Positions 30,924 through 42,540 of a DNA stretch of 64,000 nucleotides are shown in pieces. A program made the translations under genes and the position numbers. The stretch comes from Craterostigma plantagineum (Eukaryota; Streptophyta; Magnoliopsida; Lamiales; Linderniaceae): positions 25,001 to 89,000 of the forward strand of contig JAPQWV010001420.1 in the NCBI GenBank assembly GCA_027422505.1. Reading direction: 5' to 3'. The notes below the pieces were generated by a model. That model searched no databases. It saw only the letters and a program-made list of their open reading frames with translations, and was not told the origin of the DNA. Numbering within the stretch: the first letter of the stretch is position 1; every line of letters begins with the position of its first letter.

Positions 30924-31440
30924 GAAGGCTTTTAGGCTTGGCCGAAAAGCTAGTTGGTTCAAAATTTAAGGATAAAAACGGCTAGTTGACTGCTTGAAAA
31001 TTTGACCGGGTTCGCGATATTCCCTGATGACCGTCACCGTGTCCTCGGGCGGACCAACTCTCAGAATATCCGTCGCTAAATTCTTGGGTACGAAGTCTCC
31101 GGAAAATCCGTTCTCAGTCAGACAAAGTCCTTATTATTTCTAAGGAGCTACGGAGGATCAAAGTAAAATAGCCCTAAAACGGCTCGAGCCCTGGGAACCC
31201 TACCTCTCCGAGTATGACCCGAAGACGCCTGCGTATCCTATTGGGAAAACGGCCCGATGGTACGAATGATATTAGCAGAGAACAATGTTGAGAAAATAGA
31301 AACGATGAAGCATCAACACATAGACGAAAAAGAGAGAAGAAACAATGGAAAAATGGAAAAGAAGCCCGAAGGCTTTACATTCAGATATTATGCCCCGAGG
31401 GGCTATGTTCAGACAGACAAGAAAGAAATATATTATATAT
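30924..31440. other. Spacer between the two Tat-type ORF copies
   Basis: No convincing ORF. It is GC-moderate, with CCTCGGG/CCGAGG-type motifs as in 47,900-48,200, which suggests LTR or untranslated sequence of the same Tat-type family. No LTR ends could be fixed. Confidence 0.35.
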
Positions 31441-32948
31441 ATATTAGGGTTCGTTATAGTCATCCCGAATAAGGATGGAAAGATAAAAAAGAAGAAAGCA
31501 TCTAAGCGGCCGGACCGACCTGATCGTCACCCCCGGCAACATCCCGGGGCTTCCCTGCATCATCGCCGACCCCCACAGCTCTACCAGCCTCGACCTCTTC
31601 CTCAGCACGCTCCTCACGAACTTCTTCGAAGGGTTCCCCTCGCGCCTCGCCATGCCGACGTTCCCTTGAGCTTCATCCCCAGAAGCACACCTCATCTCCT
31701 CGAACTGGGGCTCAGCCATGGTCGTGGCTAAAGTTGGCGGGTCGGCGTCCAGAAGGACCTCTCGTCTCGGGGTTCAAGCAGTGCTCCCCGATGGGGCCTC
31801 CTTCATGGTCTGGATAGCATTTAGGAACCTGAAGGGATGATCTGCACGACTATACCCGTGCGCCCGAAACTCAGAGATGCAACCGTAGACGCCCCACGAG
31901 AAGAAGGTCTTCATGTCGCTGAGATGCGTGCGTTTGGGGACGTAGTCTTCCGCCAGCTCCTCCCATTTTTCTGCTCCTCGACCCGGACGACTTCAGACTT
32001 GAAGAGCTGGCGTTGGAATTCCTCGGCGTCCTCCTTCAGCTCCTTTTCTTGCTTCATGGCCGCGGCAATCTCCCGACCCATCTCCCGACCTTCTCGCGAA
32101 GGTCAGTGCCCGGATCTTCTCGGAGAGGTGGGAGACACGCTTCATGGATTCGGCGGCGAGGGAAAGACTCTGTCAGAACCAGCTTAAGAAAATTGTATCA
32201 GTAAGACTTTTTTTTATTGTGTTACTCGTTCAGACTATCTGCTTTCCTTTGCAGCTGACAGGATGTCCCTTGCTGAGGTTATCGCATCGCTGAAGAGGAG
32301 GATGAAGATTCATCTCAGCCCAATTTACCTCGCTCCTCCCTGAATACCCGATCCAAGGGCAAGGGGAAGGCCTCCGCTTCCTCTTCGAGGGCAAGGAAAT
32401 CTGCTCCCAAGAGAGCCGCTTCTTCCCAAGGGGGGGGGGGGGTCTTCGGCCAAAAAAAAAAGACTTCCGCGAGCCAGCCTTCTTCTTCCCCATCTGGGGG
32501 TCACATTACGTTGGGTCGGGCTAAACAATCCGACTTTTTCAGCGAGCCTTCGAGAGAGGAGAGTTGGGAATTCCTTTGGGAATTCCTCAATGAAGCCAAC
32601 CGAAGGTTTGCTAGCGAACTCTCCTACGCTGCTCTTCGGTATACCTAAGGTTCGGGTGAGGCGGACGGCTTTCGTGGAGAACCCGTGGGCACAAAGAAGT
32701 TCCTCGTCGCGTAGTTTTTCGGCCCAGTATCGTCTGGATCCTACCTTAGCCAAGAAGGCCTCTACCCTAATGGAGGGCTCAGGGGGAAGAGGCTGGGAGA
32801 TCGAGGGATCGTCACGCCAGGAGAATGGGATCAGTTCTGCCTCGGCAGAATCTGTCGAGGCTTGCCAAAAACATATTTACTCATCCAACCCTTATGAGAC
32901 GAAGGGTTGCCTTGGATGAGAACGGGGGCCCGAGAGGGGGAGAAGAAA
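31441..32948 (-). pseudogene. Tat-type gypsy ORF, outer copy: C-terminal part
   Basis: Continues the ORF that starts at 47,341, on the far side of LINE-5. The minus strand at 32,948 reads on as KFFFS, then a PSSHKGWMSKYVF motif matching the KGWMDKFFYV of the second copy, then FCR-, LPPEPSIR- and AKVGSRRYWAEKLRDEELL-type segments (about 32,755-32,690). A coiled-coil-like charged region follows (32,170-31,840), with remnants to MAEPQFEEMRCASGDEA (31,719). A 13-base G run at 32,430-32,442 and an A run near 32,452-32,461 disturb the frame. Heavily frameshifted. Confidence 0.6.
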
Positions 32949-33086
32949 TTTTTTTTTTTTTTGGAACAGGTCCGACTTTTTATATATATGATGGTGAAAG
33001 TATACAGAATGGGTACGAGTATAACTCGACACAGGCAACCAGTAACAGGCTACTCATGAACAAACCAAAGGGTAAAAGATAAATAT

Positions 33087-34340
33087 CTACCATGCTACTC
33101 TCCAAAGTCGCCGAATAGCAGCCTGCTGTAGGGCATGCTGCTCACCAATAGTCCCAAGACGAGCACCAAGGATGCCAAGGACCGTGGCCATGACATGGGC
33201 AGGGGTAGAACGTATGTTCTCCCTCCATCGCCTGTTCCGCTCCTGCCAAATGTGATAAACAATTGATGCAAGGACATGTCGATGGGCAATATGAAATAAG
33301 TGCCGGCTTCTCCACTTCAGAGCAGCCCAGTGAATGCTCCAGTCCCAATCAATATATGGTATCCGCCACCGTATCCTGTCCCTAAGCATCTGTCGACACC
33401 TCAAAGAAAAAGGGCAAGAAAAGAAGAGATGAGGGATCGTCTCCCGACTCCCGGTATCACAGAGGAGGCAGCCATCCGTTCCTGCGCGCTGAGCCACCCA
33501 TGGTAAGCTTCGAACGGATAGACGTCCACGTACAGCAAGCCAGAGGATGAACTCATGGCGAGGTATGCGCAGACAGCCCCCAAAGAGAGAAGCCCAAATG
33601 ACTCTGTCCCGCCGCGGTCGAGTGGCCTCGCGAACCACCCTCGAAGAGAAACGTCCATCAGGTGTCCCAATCCAGCGAACACGATCAGACCGCGCCGGCT
33701 CCGCCAGTGGTAATAGAGGGCCAATCTCCAGAAACTCGGATGACGTCATGGCTGGCCAAGACCAACCATCCGACGTAATGACCTCACTGAGGCGTGAGTC
33801 ATGAGGCAGTCCCATCACCATCAACCCCCTAGGATATCTCTCCATCAGCGAGGTCATCAGCAGCCAAGGGTCCTTCCATAGCCATATGGATCGCCCGTCT
33901 CCCACCTGATAAGATATGAAGGAGCGGAGGACATTCCGAAGCTTCAGCAACTTCTTCCAACTCCAAGAAGTGTTGCTCCCCGGCGACATCTCCCAAAGAG
34001 ACCTGTTATGCAATCTAGTGCTGTACAGCCAGTCAACCCAGATCGAGTCTGGAGCATGCGAGGCCACACTCCATAAATGTCGAAGAAGCAGCGCTCGATT
34101 ATCGGTCTCAATGGAACGTATCCCAAGTCCTCCCTCGGCGATCGGTAGACAAATATCAGCCCATGCGACTCGCGCATGCGAGCCAGCCCATAAGAATTTC
34201 CTCAAGCGCGTCTCAATAGCCCGAATAACCCCCTTGGGGAAAAGGAAAATACCCGCCCAATAGATATGAAGAGAAGACAGAACTGACTTGATAAGTTGCA
34301 CTCTCCCAGCGTAAGAGAGCGACCTATTCAGCCAGGATCC
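33087..34340 (-). pseudogene. LINE-5 ORF2, C-terminal part
   Basis: An open frame of about 400 residues from LSYAGRVQLIKSVLSSLHIY through IFLFPKGVIRAIETRLRKFL, IEGGLGIRSIETDNRALLLR-type and PWLLMTSLMERYPRGLMVMG stretches. Next is a zf-RVT-like region (LRIPRHEFILWLAVRGRLS, DGCLLCDTGSRETIPHLFFSC). It ends HVLASIVYHIWQERNRRW ... RRLWRVAW, stop at 33,087-33,089. This is the cleanest LINE C-terminus in the window, and it is uninterrupted. The N-terminal side is separated by Copia-A and continues at 45,005. Confidence 0.9.
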
Positions 34341-35303
34341 TGTTAGGGAGTGTGCCCTCGGAATGCCATACGAGGACTAGGAATAGTATAGGGCGCACAA
34401 TGATGTATGGGTCGATAGATAGTTTTACTGTATATACTGTTAAAATAAAGTAGTGAATATTATTTTCATTATAATAGAGGCATTATTATTTATTTATCGA
34501 ATTTAAAGTCTGCTTGGCATCTGGCGGTGCGATAAATAAATAACACTAAGGCGTGAGTCATGAGGCAGTCCCATCACCATCAACCCCCTAGGATATCTCT
34601 CCATCAGCGAGGTCATCAGCAGCCAAGGGTCCTTCCATAGCCATATGGATCGCCCGTCTCCCACCTGATAAGATATGAAGGAGCGGAGGACATTCCGAAG
34701 CTTCAGCAACTTCTTCCAACTCCAAGAAGTGTTGCTCCCCGGCGACATCTCCCAAAGAGACCTGTTATGCAATCTAGTGCTGTACAGCCAGTCAACCCAG
34801 ATCGAGTCTGGAGCATGCGAGGCCACACTCCATAAATGTCGAAGAAGCAGCGCTCGATTATCGGTCTCAATGGAACGTATCCCAAGTCCTCCCTCGGCGA
34901 TCGGTAGACAAATATCAGCCCATGCGACTCGCGCATGCGAGCCAGCCCATAAGAATTTCCTCAAGCGCGTCTCAATAGCCCGAATAACCCCCTTGGGAAA
35001 AGGAAAATACCCGCCCAATAGATATGAAGAGAAGACAGAACTGACTTGATAAGTTGCACTCTCCCAGCGTAAGAGAGCGACCTATTCAGCCAGGATCCTG
35101 TTAGGGAGTGTGCCCTCGGAATGCCATACGAGGACTAGGAATAGTATAGGGCGCACAATGATGTATGGGTCGATAGACAGTTTTACTGTATATACTGTTA
35201 AAATAAAGTAGTGAATATTATTTTCATTATAATAGAGGCATTATTATTTATTTATCGAATTTAAAGTCTGCTTGGCATCTGGCGGTGCGATAAATAAATA
35301 ACA
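33790..35303. repeat. Tandem duplication (about 758 bp) across the LINE-5/Copia-A boundary
   Basis: 33,790-34,548 and 34,549-35,303 are nearly identical. Each unit has about 550 bp of LINE-5 ORF2 followed by the first 205 bp of the Copia-A LTR. GGCGTGAGTC occurs at 33,791 and 34,550. The LTR start TGTTAGGG occurs at 34,341 and 35,099. Few differences are visible: a G-run one base shorter in the second unit and GATAGATAG versus GATAGACAG. The duplication therefore followed Copia-A insertion. Confidence 0.9.
34341..34546 (+). repeat. Truncated extra copy of the Copia-A LTR start
   Basis: The first about 205 bp of the Copia-A 5' LTR, preceded by the target site GATCC (34,336-34,340) and ending AATAACAC, where it switches back to LINE-5 sequence. 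It is a product of the tandem duplication. Confidence 0.9.
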
Positions 35304-37523
35304 CCCAAATGTTTGAGTTGGACGTCTGATTCTCGTGGGGACGATGGAGGAGACACCGGACGGTCCTTATCTCAGCATTAAATAAAAGTCCGTAAGTCTA
35401 ACGATTCTAGGTGGGTGACTAGATATCCGAATATGACTTATTCATTGACGACCACATAGTATCGGTAGTGTCACCGATTACCTGAGAGGTTGTGGGTCGT
35501 GATGGAGATATCGGTGATCGGAGAGATCGCGTATTCGGACATTCGGCTCGTATTCGTCTTGATCACATGACGAGGATGTTGTCAATGATTGAACGAATGA
35601 CTATAGCAGCCTCAGACCGATAGGGTCACTGACGGATTTGCTTTCGCGATTTCGAGTTGTTGCCAGTTGGCTAGGTCCGCAAGTGTTCGAAAATGGGACA
35701 CGGGCCAGCGACGAAATGCAACTGACTTTACGGAGGTGATTGGCGGGCTTTGACTGCTATTGGGATTCACTGCCTATATTCGTATAGGTTAACGTCCTAT
35801 GAGGTAATTGGAGAACGACGATTGTAAAGCCTTCGGCCGAAGCTTGGAAAGCTCGCTCGTATTAGATACGGAGCGGAGTTTAAATAATCGGTTGGGTCTC
35901 GATTATAACATAGTGTTAGGTTAGTGAGTTTGACATTTACATGGCTCTCACCTAACCGGGACGCAAGTGAAAGGCGTAAGAGTTATTTAAATGTATACAC
36001 TATAGTCGGTTCGCCCGAATTTCGATTAGATCAAAATTCGTTCTCAACTGGGATCTGTCCGGTACCGCGGGATTGGCTAGGCGAATACCGGGACTCACGG
36101 ATTCCTCCCGTGCCAGTTGAGACGGACCTAGAGAGTCGCGCTTAAAAATGGCAATGAACTTGAACGAAAACGGCGGGCTTTTCTCTGAAACCTAACGAAT
36201 GGGATTCGTTGAGGTAGTGGCATAGTTGACACGAGGTGTCGATAATTTAGTTAAATTCCGGTGACGGTCACGGGAATAATTAGGACTTGAGATTGTCTTA
36301 AGTGCTTAATTAATTAACTAAATGAGGCTCAATTGTGATTAAAATAATTAGATTGGATTTAATTATTTTATTACTTAAAATTGAGGGACTAAATTGAGAA
36401 ATTAGAAACCTCATGGGCTTAAATGAAATATTTGCATGTTGACTTGGTCTTGGACATGTGTATAATTCCTAGCTTGCCACATTGGATGAGGTGGCTTGTG
36501 AGTCATACTCTTGGCTTTGTTGAGAGCATGACAAGTATTATTGAATAATAATAAAATAACCCTAAGTGGACTTTTACTACATGAATGATATGACACCTCA
36601 CTTGATTTTTTATGCAAAAAATAATATATAGAACAAGCATGCAACGTGAGTTGATTTTCTAAGCCAAGTACTTGGCCACTTTGCTCTCAATAACTAATAG
36701 CTAAAGAGTAAGAAAGAGTGTACTTGGTACTTCTTAAGCCACTTAATTCTAGCCACGGGATCGTTCGACGAAGCCCGACGCCCGAACCGAGCTGCGTCTA
36801 GCCATCGGGAGCAGTCTCGGAGGTTCGATCAAGGACATACCGGCGTGACGATCTAGCCCGGAGGCCCCGGGAATCAGACTAGGCACTGCGACGCACGCCG
36901 AAGGTATATTTCGAACCCTACTGATTTGATATTACGAAAAATACCAAACGACCTCGGAATGATTCGAAAAACCCCTCGTTACGATCTTTGGGAAGTGTAG
37001 AATCAATCTGGAAAATTTGGTATTGATTGGAAATCATTTCGGTTGTCAAACTGTCGAAAGACGGCAGACTGCCGCTTTAGTCGAATTGACAATTTCGAAC
37101 CACTGATTTGATTTTGTGAAAAATACCAAACGACATCGGAATGATTCGAAAGACCCCTCGTTACGATCGCTGGGAAGTGTAGAATCAGTCTGGAAAATTT
37201 GGTATCGATCAGAAATCGTTTCGGTCGCCAAATAGTCGAAACACTGTCGGCTGCCGCTTTGTTCGAACTAGTTTGGAACGAAATTATTAATTAGACTAAA
37301 TTTGTAATAAATTCGAATTTAGGAAATTCGAATTAGACGTGGTCTCCTGAGGCTCAGGGCAGTACCTTGAGCCCTCGGGAGAAGCCGAAGGGCGTAAGGT
37401 CGAATTTAGATGTTGAAAATCGAAAATTCGGCACCCTACGCCGCTCGGTTCAAAACGCGCTTCCGCTATCGCCACGTTGAGCTGTTCGGGGGCCGGCGTC
37501 GATTAATCGGGCCTACCCCAACA
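35099..37523 (+). repeat. 5' LTR of Copia-A
   Basis: 2425 bp, TG...CA. It contains an imperfect tandem pair of about 183 bp (from about 36,908 and 37,092; both start TTTCGAAC and contain AAAAATACCAAACGAC). It lacks a stretch of about 20 bp near 36,893 that the 3' LTR has at about 44,349-44,371. The promoter was not pinned down: TATA-like strings occur but none is clearly placed. Confidence 0.95.
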
Positions 37524-37524
37524 G

Positions 37525-37536
37525 TGGTATCAGAGC
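37525..37536 (+). other. Primer-binding site of Copia-A
   Basis: TGGTATCAGAGC, one base after the LTR end, is complementary to the 3' end of initiator tRNA-Met, the usual primer of plant copia elements. Confidence 0.95.
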
Positions 37537-38619
37537 TAAGGCTCATGCATGGTTCGACCGAAGGCCTCGAAAGCCGATGTGGCGAACGAACGGTCGACGT
37601 AGTTTGGAAACTATCGTCGCTCGTGACGTCGGTCGGGCACCCGGCGTCAAAATTCTGTGTTGCATGTTTATGTGGGACATTTACGCGGGCTTAGGTTCTA
37701 ACCGGGTTATTTGTTTAAGGGCCGTTTGCTGCCCCCCGGAATGTACATGGATTACGGGTTGTTCGGGAAATAATTCCCCCGTGTTGTATGTTTTCGCTTT
37801 ATTAGATAAGTTAGAAAAATGGCGGCCGTTCGACGCAAGGCGAGATTGAAGGGTCGACGACCCGCGTGACGACGAGTCGACGTTTGGAGATTAAAGACCC
37901 GATCGTTTTACGACCCATGTAATAGGACCAGTTTAGAAATAGCCCGCGCATTTGTCCATTTAAATTGCTTTCCTAGGGTTAGGAATTTAATTAACGCATT
38001 TATGTGCTCGTGCTTAATTTTTATTTGCTATGAGAATACAAACTCCCATAAAATACTAAGTGAGTAAAGGGATTGGATGCCCTGTCTTCTATCAAGCTCG
38101 GGTTAAGTTGTTACGAAACCTAAATGCAAGGTTTGGTTCCGGGTATGCCGGCGCCTTGCATTTGTTTTCGTTTCGGTTTGCTCGTGTGCGTTAGCGCTGC
38201 TCGCCAAGACCACACTGTGCGGTAAAACGTACGGTTCAAGTGTGCGGTTTTGAGCAAAGTTGATAGGTCGCACTTAGACAGTCATACCGCCTTGTTCCGG
38301 ATTTACCGGCGGGGGTCCCTGACTGAGACAAAGATAGTTGAGACATTCGACGAGGTCGGATTCGTGCGGAGCACGACTTCGTGGGCCGCTGCAAACCAAT
38401 AAAACGACAGAGGTTGAGGTTTGCATCCGCCCACGGGGACGTCAACTCCACTATCGAAGTTATCAACGAAACTTCCAAAACATCCAATGGGAGAAAATGG
38501 AGTTTATGAAAAGATAGTGGGAGTCAAACGGAATAGAAGTCCTTGTTCGCGTTTGATGATCTATACAATCAACTTAATTGGCCTTTTATTTTCTGCAGCA
38601 TTTTCTCTCAGTGTAAGTT
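37537..38619 (+). other. Copia-A untranslated leader
   Basis: About 1.08 kb between primer site and gag start, without a credible ORF. TTTTCTGCAG near 38,598, just before the gag ATG, looks like a splice acceptor, so a spliced leader is possible. No matching donor was established. Confidence 0.6.
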
Positions 38620-39969
38620 ATGTCTACCGCTTTAAACATACTACTCAAGGAGAATAGGTTGACTGGGTCAAACTATTCAGACTGGCTTCGCAACCTGAGG
38701 ATTTTCCTTCAGATTGAGAACCTAGTGTATATCCTTGACTCCGAGTTGCCGCCGGCCCCAGGGGCGCGGGCAACCGAGCAGGCTCGTGCCGCTTATGACA
38801 AGCGACTGCGCGACGAGCAGCTCGTAAAGGCACATGTCCTCGGATCGATGAGTAACACGCTGCAGCGTAGTCATGAAGGTATGGCTGACGCTCGAGCGAT
38901 GGTTCAGCATCTGAAAGAGCTTTACGGTGAGACGTCTAGGACAGCTCGCTATGCGGCTTCGTCGCAGCTCTTCAGATCGAGGATGTCTGAGGGTGAGAAC
39001 GTTGGCGAACATGTTATGAACATGATCACCATGATCGAGAGATTGGAGACTCTCAATTTCCGATTTGATCGGGAATTACAAAACGATCTCATCTTGCAGT
39101 CTCTGCCTCCGTCCTTCAATGCGTTCATAGTGAACTATCATCTGAACGGCATGACGCTGATGCTTCCTGATCTGATGAATCAGTTAGCAACGGCGCAAGG
39201 TCAGATGAAGAGGGCAAAGCAGACTGCACTTGTCGCCACCTCTTCGAAGCCCCAGAAAGGCAAAAAGAAGAAGGGCAACAAGCTCAAGTCAACAGGGAAG
39301 GTTTCTAAGAAGAACAAATCTTCTGGGAAATCGAAGCAGACCGGTGTAAAGCCGACGGATAGGTGTCTGCATTGCGGTGCGCTGGGCCACTGGAAGCGGG
39401 ACTGTCCGAAGCTCAAGGGTGAGCAGGCTGCGTCAGGTAAGGAACTTAACGTTTTAGAAACAGTTTGTTCATCATCTGTATACTCTACTTCCTGGATATT
39501 GGATTCGGGAGCTAGTACTCACATTTGTGTGTCCACGCAGGGTCTGGGACCAAGTAGAGCGCTTGGGGAGCAGGAGATCGAGGTTAGAGTGGGAAGCGGG
39601 GATAGTCTCTCGGCAAGCCACGTCGGATCAAGATCTCTTGTTTTGTTATCTGGGCATGTGTTGCGTTTGTACGATTGTCTTGTACTCCCGAGGGGTTTTA
39701 AGAACATCGTCTCCATTCCTGTTTTGAGCAGGAATGGTTATGTATTTAACTTTAATAAAAATACATGCCACATTATGTATCGAAACAAAAATGTTGGCAA
39801 CGCGACACTGTTTAATGGTTTGTACTACTTAAACACCCAGAACGACGTATCTGTGAATACTGTCACAAACAAACGAAAGTCAGGAATAAATGCGAGGTAC
39901 CTGTGGCATCTTCGATTAGGGCATACTGGAGAACGCAAAATCCATGAGTTAGAAAAAACGGGATTTTGA
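38620..39969 (+). CDS. Copia-A gag, protease and pre-integrase N-part (449 aa)
   Basis: Starts MSTALNILLKENRLTGSNY. Residues 1-200 are a copia gag capsid domain (SDWLRNLRIFLQIENLVYIL; QSLPPSFNAFIVNY). A Lys-rich basic stretch follows, then a CCHC knuckle CLHCGALGHWKRDC at about residue 248. The retropepsin motif ILDSGAST is at about residue 294. A GAG-pre-integrase His motif (LWHLRLGHTGERK) is near the end. The frame ends at TGA 39,967-39,969 within the HHCC zinc-binding region; the paired cysteines lie in the next frame. In related elements gag and pol are one polyprotein, so the break is probably a one-base loss in the short T run at 39,963-39,966. Confidence 0.9.
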   Translation: MSTALNILLKENRLTGSNYSDWLRNLRIFLQIENLVYILDSELPPAPGARATEQARAAYDKRLRDEQLVKAHVLGSMSNTLQRSHEGMADARAMVQHLKELYGETSRTARYAASSQLFRSRMSEGENVGEHVMNMITMIERLETLNFRFDRELQNDLILQSLPPSFNAFIVNYHLNGMTLMLPDLMNQLATAQGQMKRAKQTALVATSSKPQKGKKKKGNKLKSTGKVSKKNKSSGKSKQTGVKPTDRCLHCGALGHWKRDCPKLKGEQAASGKELNVLETVCSSSVYSTSWILDSGASTHICVSTQGLGPSRALGEQEIEVRVGSGDSLSASHVGSRSLVLLSGHVLRLYDCLVLPRGFKNIVSIPVLSRNGYVFNFNKNTCHIMYRNKNVGNATLFNGLYYLNTQNDVSVNTVTNKRKSGINARYLWHLRLGHTGERKIHELEKTGF

Positions 39970-42521
39970 AACCGTTGGGATCAGATCCCTATCCGACTTG
40001 TGAGTCGTGCCTCCAAGGTAAAATGACCCGATCACCCTTCACCGGGACATTTAATAAAGCCACGGAAATTCTCGGTTTAATTCACACGAATGTTTGCGGG
40101 CCATTCAATGTGAAGGCTCGGGGTGACTTCCACTATTATATTACCTTCACGAATGATCACAGTCATTACGGACTCGTGTATCTGATGAGGTATAAAGCTG
40201 ATGCACTTGAAAGGTTCAAGGAGTATAAGGCTTTGGTGGAAAAACAAACGTCGAAACTTATTAAAGCCATTCGATCGGATCGAGGAGGCGAGTACATGAG
40301 TATCGAGTTTGACCAGTTCTTGAAGGAGAATGGTATATTATCACATATGACTCCGCCCGGCACGCCACAATTGAATGGCGTGGCCGAACGTAGAAACCGA
40401 ACTTTATTAGATATGGTTCGTTCTATGTTAAGCTATACAGATTTGCCGATGTCATTGTGGGGATACGCGCTTTTGACAGCGGCTTATACCATAAACCGGT
40501 GTCCCTCGAAGTCTGTTAACGGCATTCCGTATGAGATATGGACTGGCCGTTTACCCAGCTTATCACATATTAGGATTTGGGGTTGCCCGGCCTATGTGAA
40601 AAAGTTGAAGGCAGACAAATTGGAGTCTAGGTCTCTGAAAGGTCGTTTCATAGGTTACCCTGAAAACTCAATGGGGTACCTATTCTACTTTCACGATGAT
40701 CAGAGGATCGTTGTGGGCCTACACGCACATTTTCTCGAGGAAGAGTTCATTCGAGATTGTGGCGTTGGCCGAGAGGTCACTCTCGAGGAGCAGTCGACCG
40801 AAACGCCCTCACAGGATTTGGAATTGGATGGTCCGAGTGAAGCAGTCTTGCGACGATCTGAAAAGGTGCCACGCCAACCAGAGCGGTATGGCATGTCACA
40901 CGTTGAACACGATTATGTTGCGACTAGGGGACTTCTAAGAGAAGATCCCGCTACTTTCGATCAAGCTATATCCGATGTTGACTCAACGAGATGGATTGAA
41001 GCTATGCGGGCTGAGATAGACTCAATGTACTCAAACAAAGTCTGGACTCTTGTAGACCTACCGAGCGGTTTTAGACCAATTGGTTGTAAATGGATATACA
41101 AGAGAAAGATTGGATCTGACGGACAAGTTGAGACATACAAGGCCAGGTTGGTTGCCAAGGGCTATAACCAAAAAGAGGGACTCGACTATGAGGAGACTTT
41201 CTCGCCTGTAGCCATGATCAAGTCTATCCGCATAATGCTCGCAATAGATGCGCACTATGATTATGAAATCTGGCAGATGGACGTCAAAACGGCGTTCCTT
41301 AATGGATTCCTCAAGGAGGAGATTGATATGGAACAACCAAAAGGTTTTGAGTCGCATGCAGATGCTCACAAAGTGTGCAAACTGAATCGGTCCATTTACG
41401 GACTGAAACAGGCCTCTCGTAGTTGGAACCTACGTTTCGATGAAGCAGTTCGGAACTTCGGATTCGAGAAAAACGTAGACGAGCCATGTGTCTACAGAAA
41501 GAGTAGTGGGAGTATGGTGTCGTTCCTTGTATTGTACGTGGATGATATCCTTTTGATTGGAAACGACATCGGGATGCTCTCGTCGGTGAAAGCATGGCTT
41601 TCAACCGAATTCTCCATGAAAGATCTGGGAGAAGCGACGTATATACTTGGTATTCACTTGTTCAGGGATCGAGCGAACAGAACGATCGGCTTATCTCAGG
41701 CCCTTTACTTAGAGAAAATCCTGAAAAAATTCAGAATGGATGACTCTAAGAGAGGGTTCTTACCTATGCGACATGGGATCCATTTGTCGAAATCAATGTC
41801 ACCTCAAAGTGAGGAAGACCGACGAAGGATGAGTGGGATACCCTATGCGTCTGCAGTGGGTAGTCTGATGTACGCGATGTTGTGCACACGACCGGACATT
41901 GCCTACGCTGTGAGCGTGGTTAGTCGGTTTCAGGCAAACCCAGGTGAAGGACACTGGACAGCCGTTAAGAATATCTTTAAGTACCTTAGACGGACTAAAG
42001 ACTTAACGCTTGTCTATGGAGGAGCGGGACTAGAAGTAGAAGGTTATACCGATTCGGACTTCCAGTCGGACGTGGATGACCGAAAATCTACTTCAGGTTT
42101 TGTATTCGTGCTCAATAGTGGGGCAGTGTCTTGGAGAAGCTCCAAGCAAAGCACGACTGCCGATTCCACATGTGAGGCAGAATACATAGCAGCCTCAGAG
42201 GCAGCTAAAGAAGCTGTTTGGATGAAAAAGTTCTTGGAGGAACTTACTGTGGTACCAGTTGCGGACAGACCGCTTACACTTTGGTGCGATAATAGCGGTG
42301 CAGTCGCGCAGGCAAAGGAACCACGATCTCATAGCAAGTCCAAACATATTGAGAGAAAATATCACGTATTACGTGAGTTCGTTGAAAACGGGATGGTCGC
42401 CGTGCAGAAAATCGCCACCGCGGAAAACGTGGCGGACCCACTTACGAAGCCCTTGTCCCAGGCAGTTATGGAACAGCATTTGGACAAGATGGGCCTACGA
42501 TACCATTGTGACTGGCATTAG
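39966..42521 (+). CDS. Copia-A pol: integrase, RT, RNase H (about 850 aa)
   Basis: Continues one frame over from gag, with no ATG at its beginning. The zinc-binding cysteines are in CESCLQGKM. In the integrase core the first catalytic position reads IHTNVCGPF: Asn (codon 40,089-40,091) stands where the family has Asp. The second site (RSDRGGEY) and the third (NGVAERRNRT) are intact. RT follows with [12 protein letters not shown] and active-site LYVDDILL (about residue 523). RNase H has STSGFVFVLNSGAVSWRSSK and AEYIAASEAAKEAVW. It ends HLDKMGLRYHCDWH at 42,521. Particle and cDNA enzymes look intact, but integration should fail. Confidence 0.9.
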   Translation: MKPLGSDPYPTCESCLQGKMTRSPFTGTFNKATEILGLIHTNVCGPFNVKARGDFHYYITFTNDHSHYGLVYLMRYKADALERFKEYKALVEKQTSKLIKAIRSDRGGEYMSIEFDQFLKENGILSHMTPPGTPQLNGVAERRNRTLLDMVRSMLSYTDLPMSLWGYALLTAAYTINRCPSKSVNGIPYEIWTGRLPSLSHIRIWGCPAYVKKLKADKLESRSLKGRFIGYPENSMGYLFYFHDDQRIVVGLHAHFLEEEFIRDCGVGREVTLEEQSTETPSQDLELDGPSEAVLRRSEKVPRQPERYGMSHVEHDYVATRGLLREDPATFDQAISDVDSTRWIEAMRAEIDSMYSNKVWTLVDLPSGFRPIGCKWIYKRKIGSDGQVETYKARLVAKGYNQKEGLDYEETFSPVAMIKSIRIMLAIDAHYDYEIWQMDVKTAFLNGFLKEEIDMEQPKGFESHADAHKVCKLNRSIYGLKQASRSWNLRFDEAVRNFGFEKNVDEPCVYRKSSGSMVSFLVLYVDDILLIGNDIGMLSSVKAWLSTEFSMKDLGEATYILGIHLFRDRANRTIGLSQALYLEKILKKFRMDDSKRGFLPMRHGIHLSKSMSPQSEEDRRRMSGIPYASAVGSLMYAMLCTRPDIAYAVSVVSRFQANPGEGHWTAVKNIFKYLRRTKDLTLVYGGAGLEVEGYTDSDFQSDVDDRKSTSGFVFVLNSGAVSWRSSKQSTTADSTCEAEYIAASEAAKEAVWMKKFLEELTVVPVADRPLTLWCDNSGAVAQAKEPRSHSKSKHIERKYHVLREFVENGMVAVQKIATAENVADPLTKPLSQAVMEQHLDKMGLRYHCDWH

Positions 42522-42540
42522 GTGCAGCACATGGCATTCG

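Noticed and set aside
32325..32919. Plus-strand frames with Ser/Arg/Lys-rich sequence at 32,290-32,920
   Set aside because: The minus strand continues the Tat-type ORF (KGWMSKYVF-like and WAEKLRDEEL-like motifs), so the plus-strand frames are probably shadows. Confidence is moderate because a G run and an A run disturb all frames here.
35924..36145. Short ORF present in both Copia-A LTRs (35,924-36,145 and 43,380-43,601)
   Set aside because: Identical LTRs necessarily share it; no motif, no start context and no similarity to a known protein.
37410..37849. ORFs across the Copia-A LTR end and leader
   Set aside because: They overlap the primer-binding site and leader; chance open frames in GC-rich sequence.
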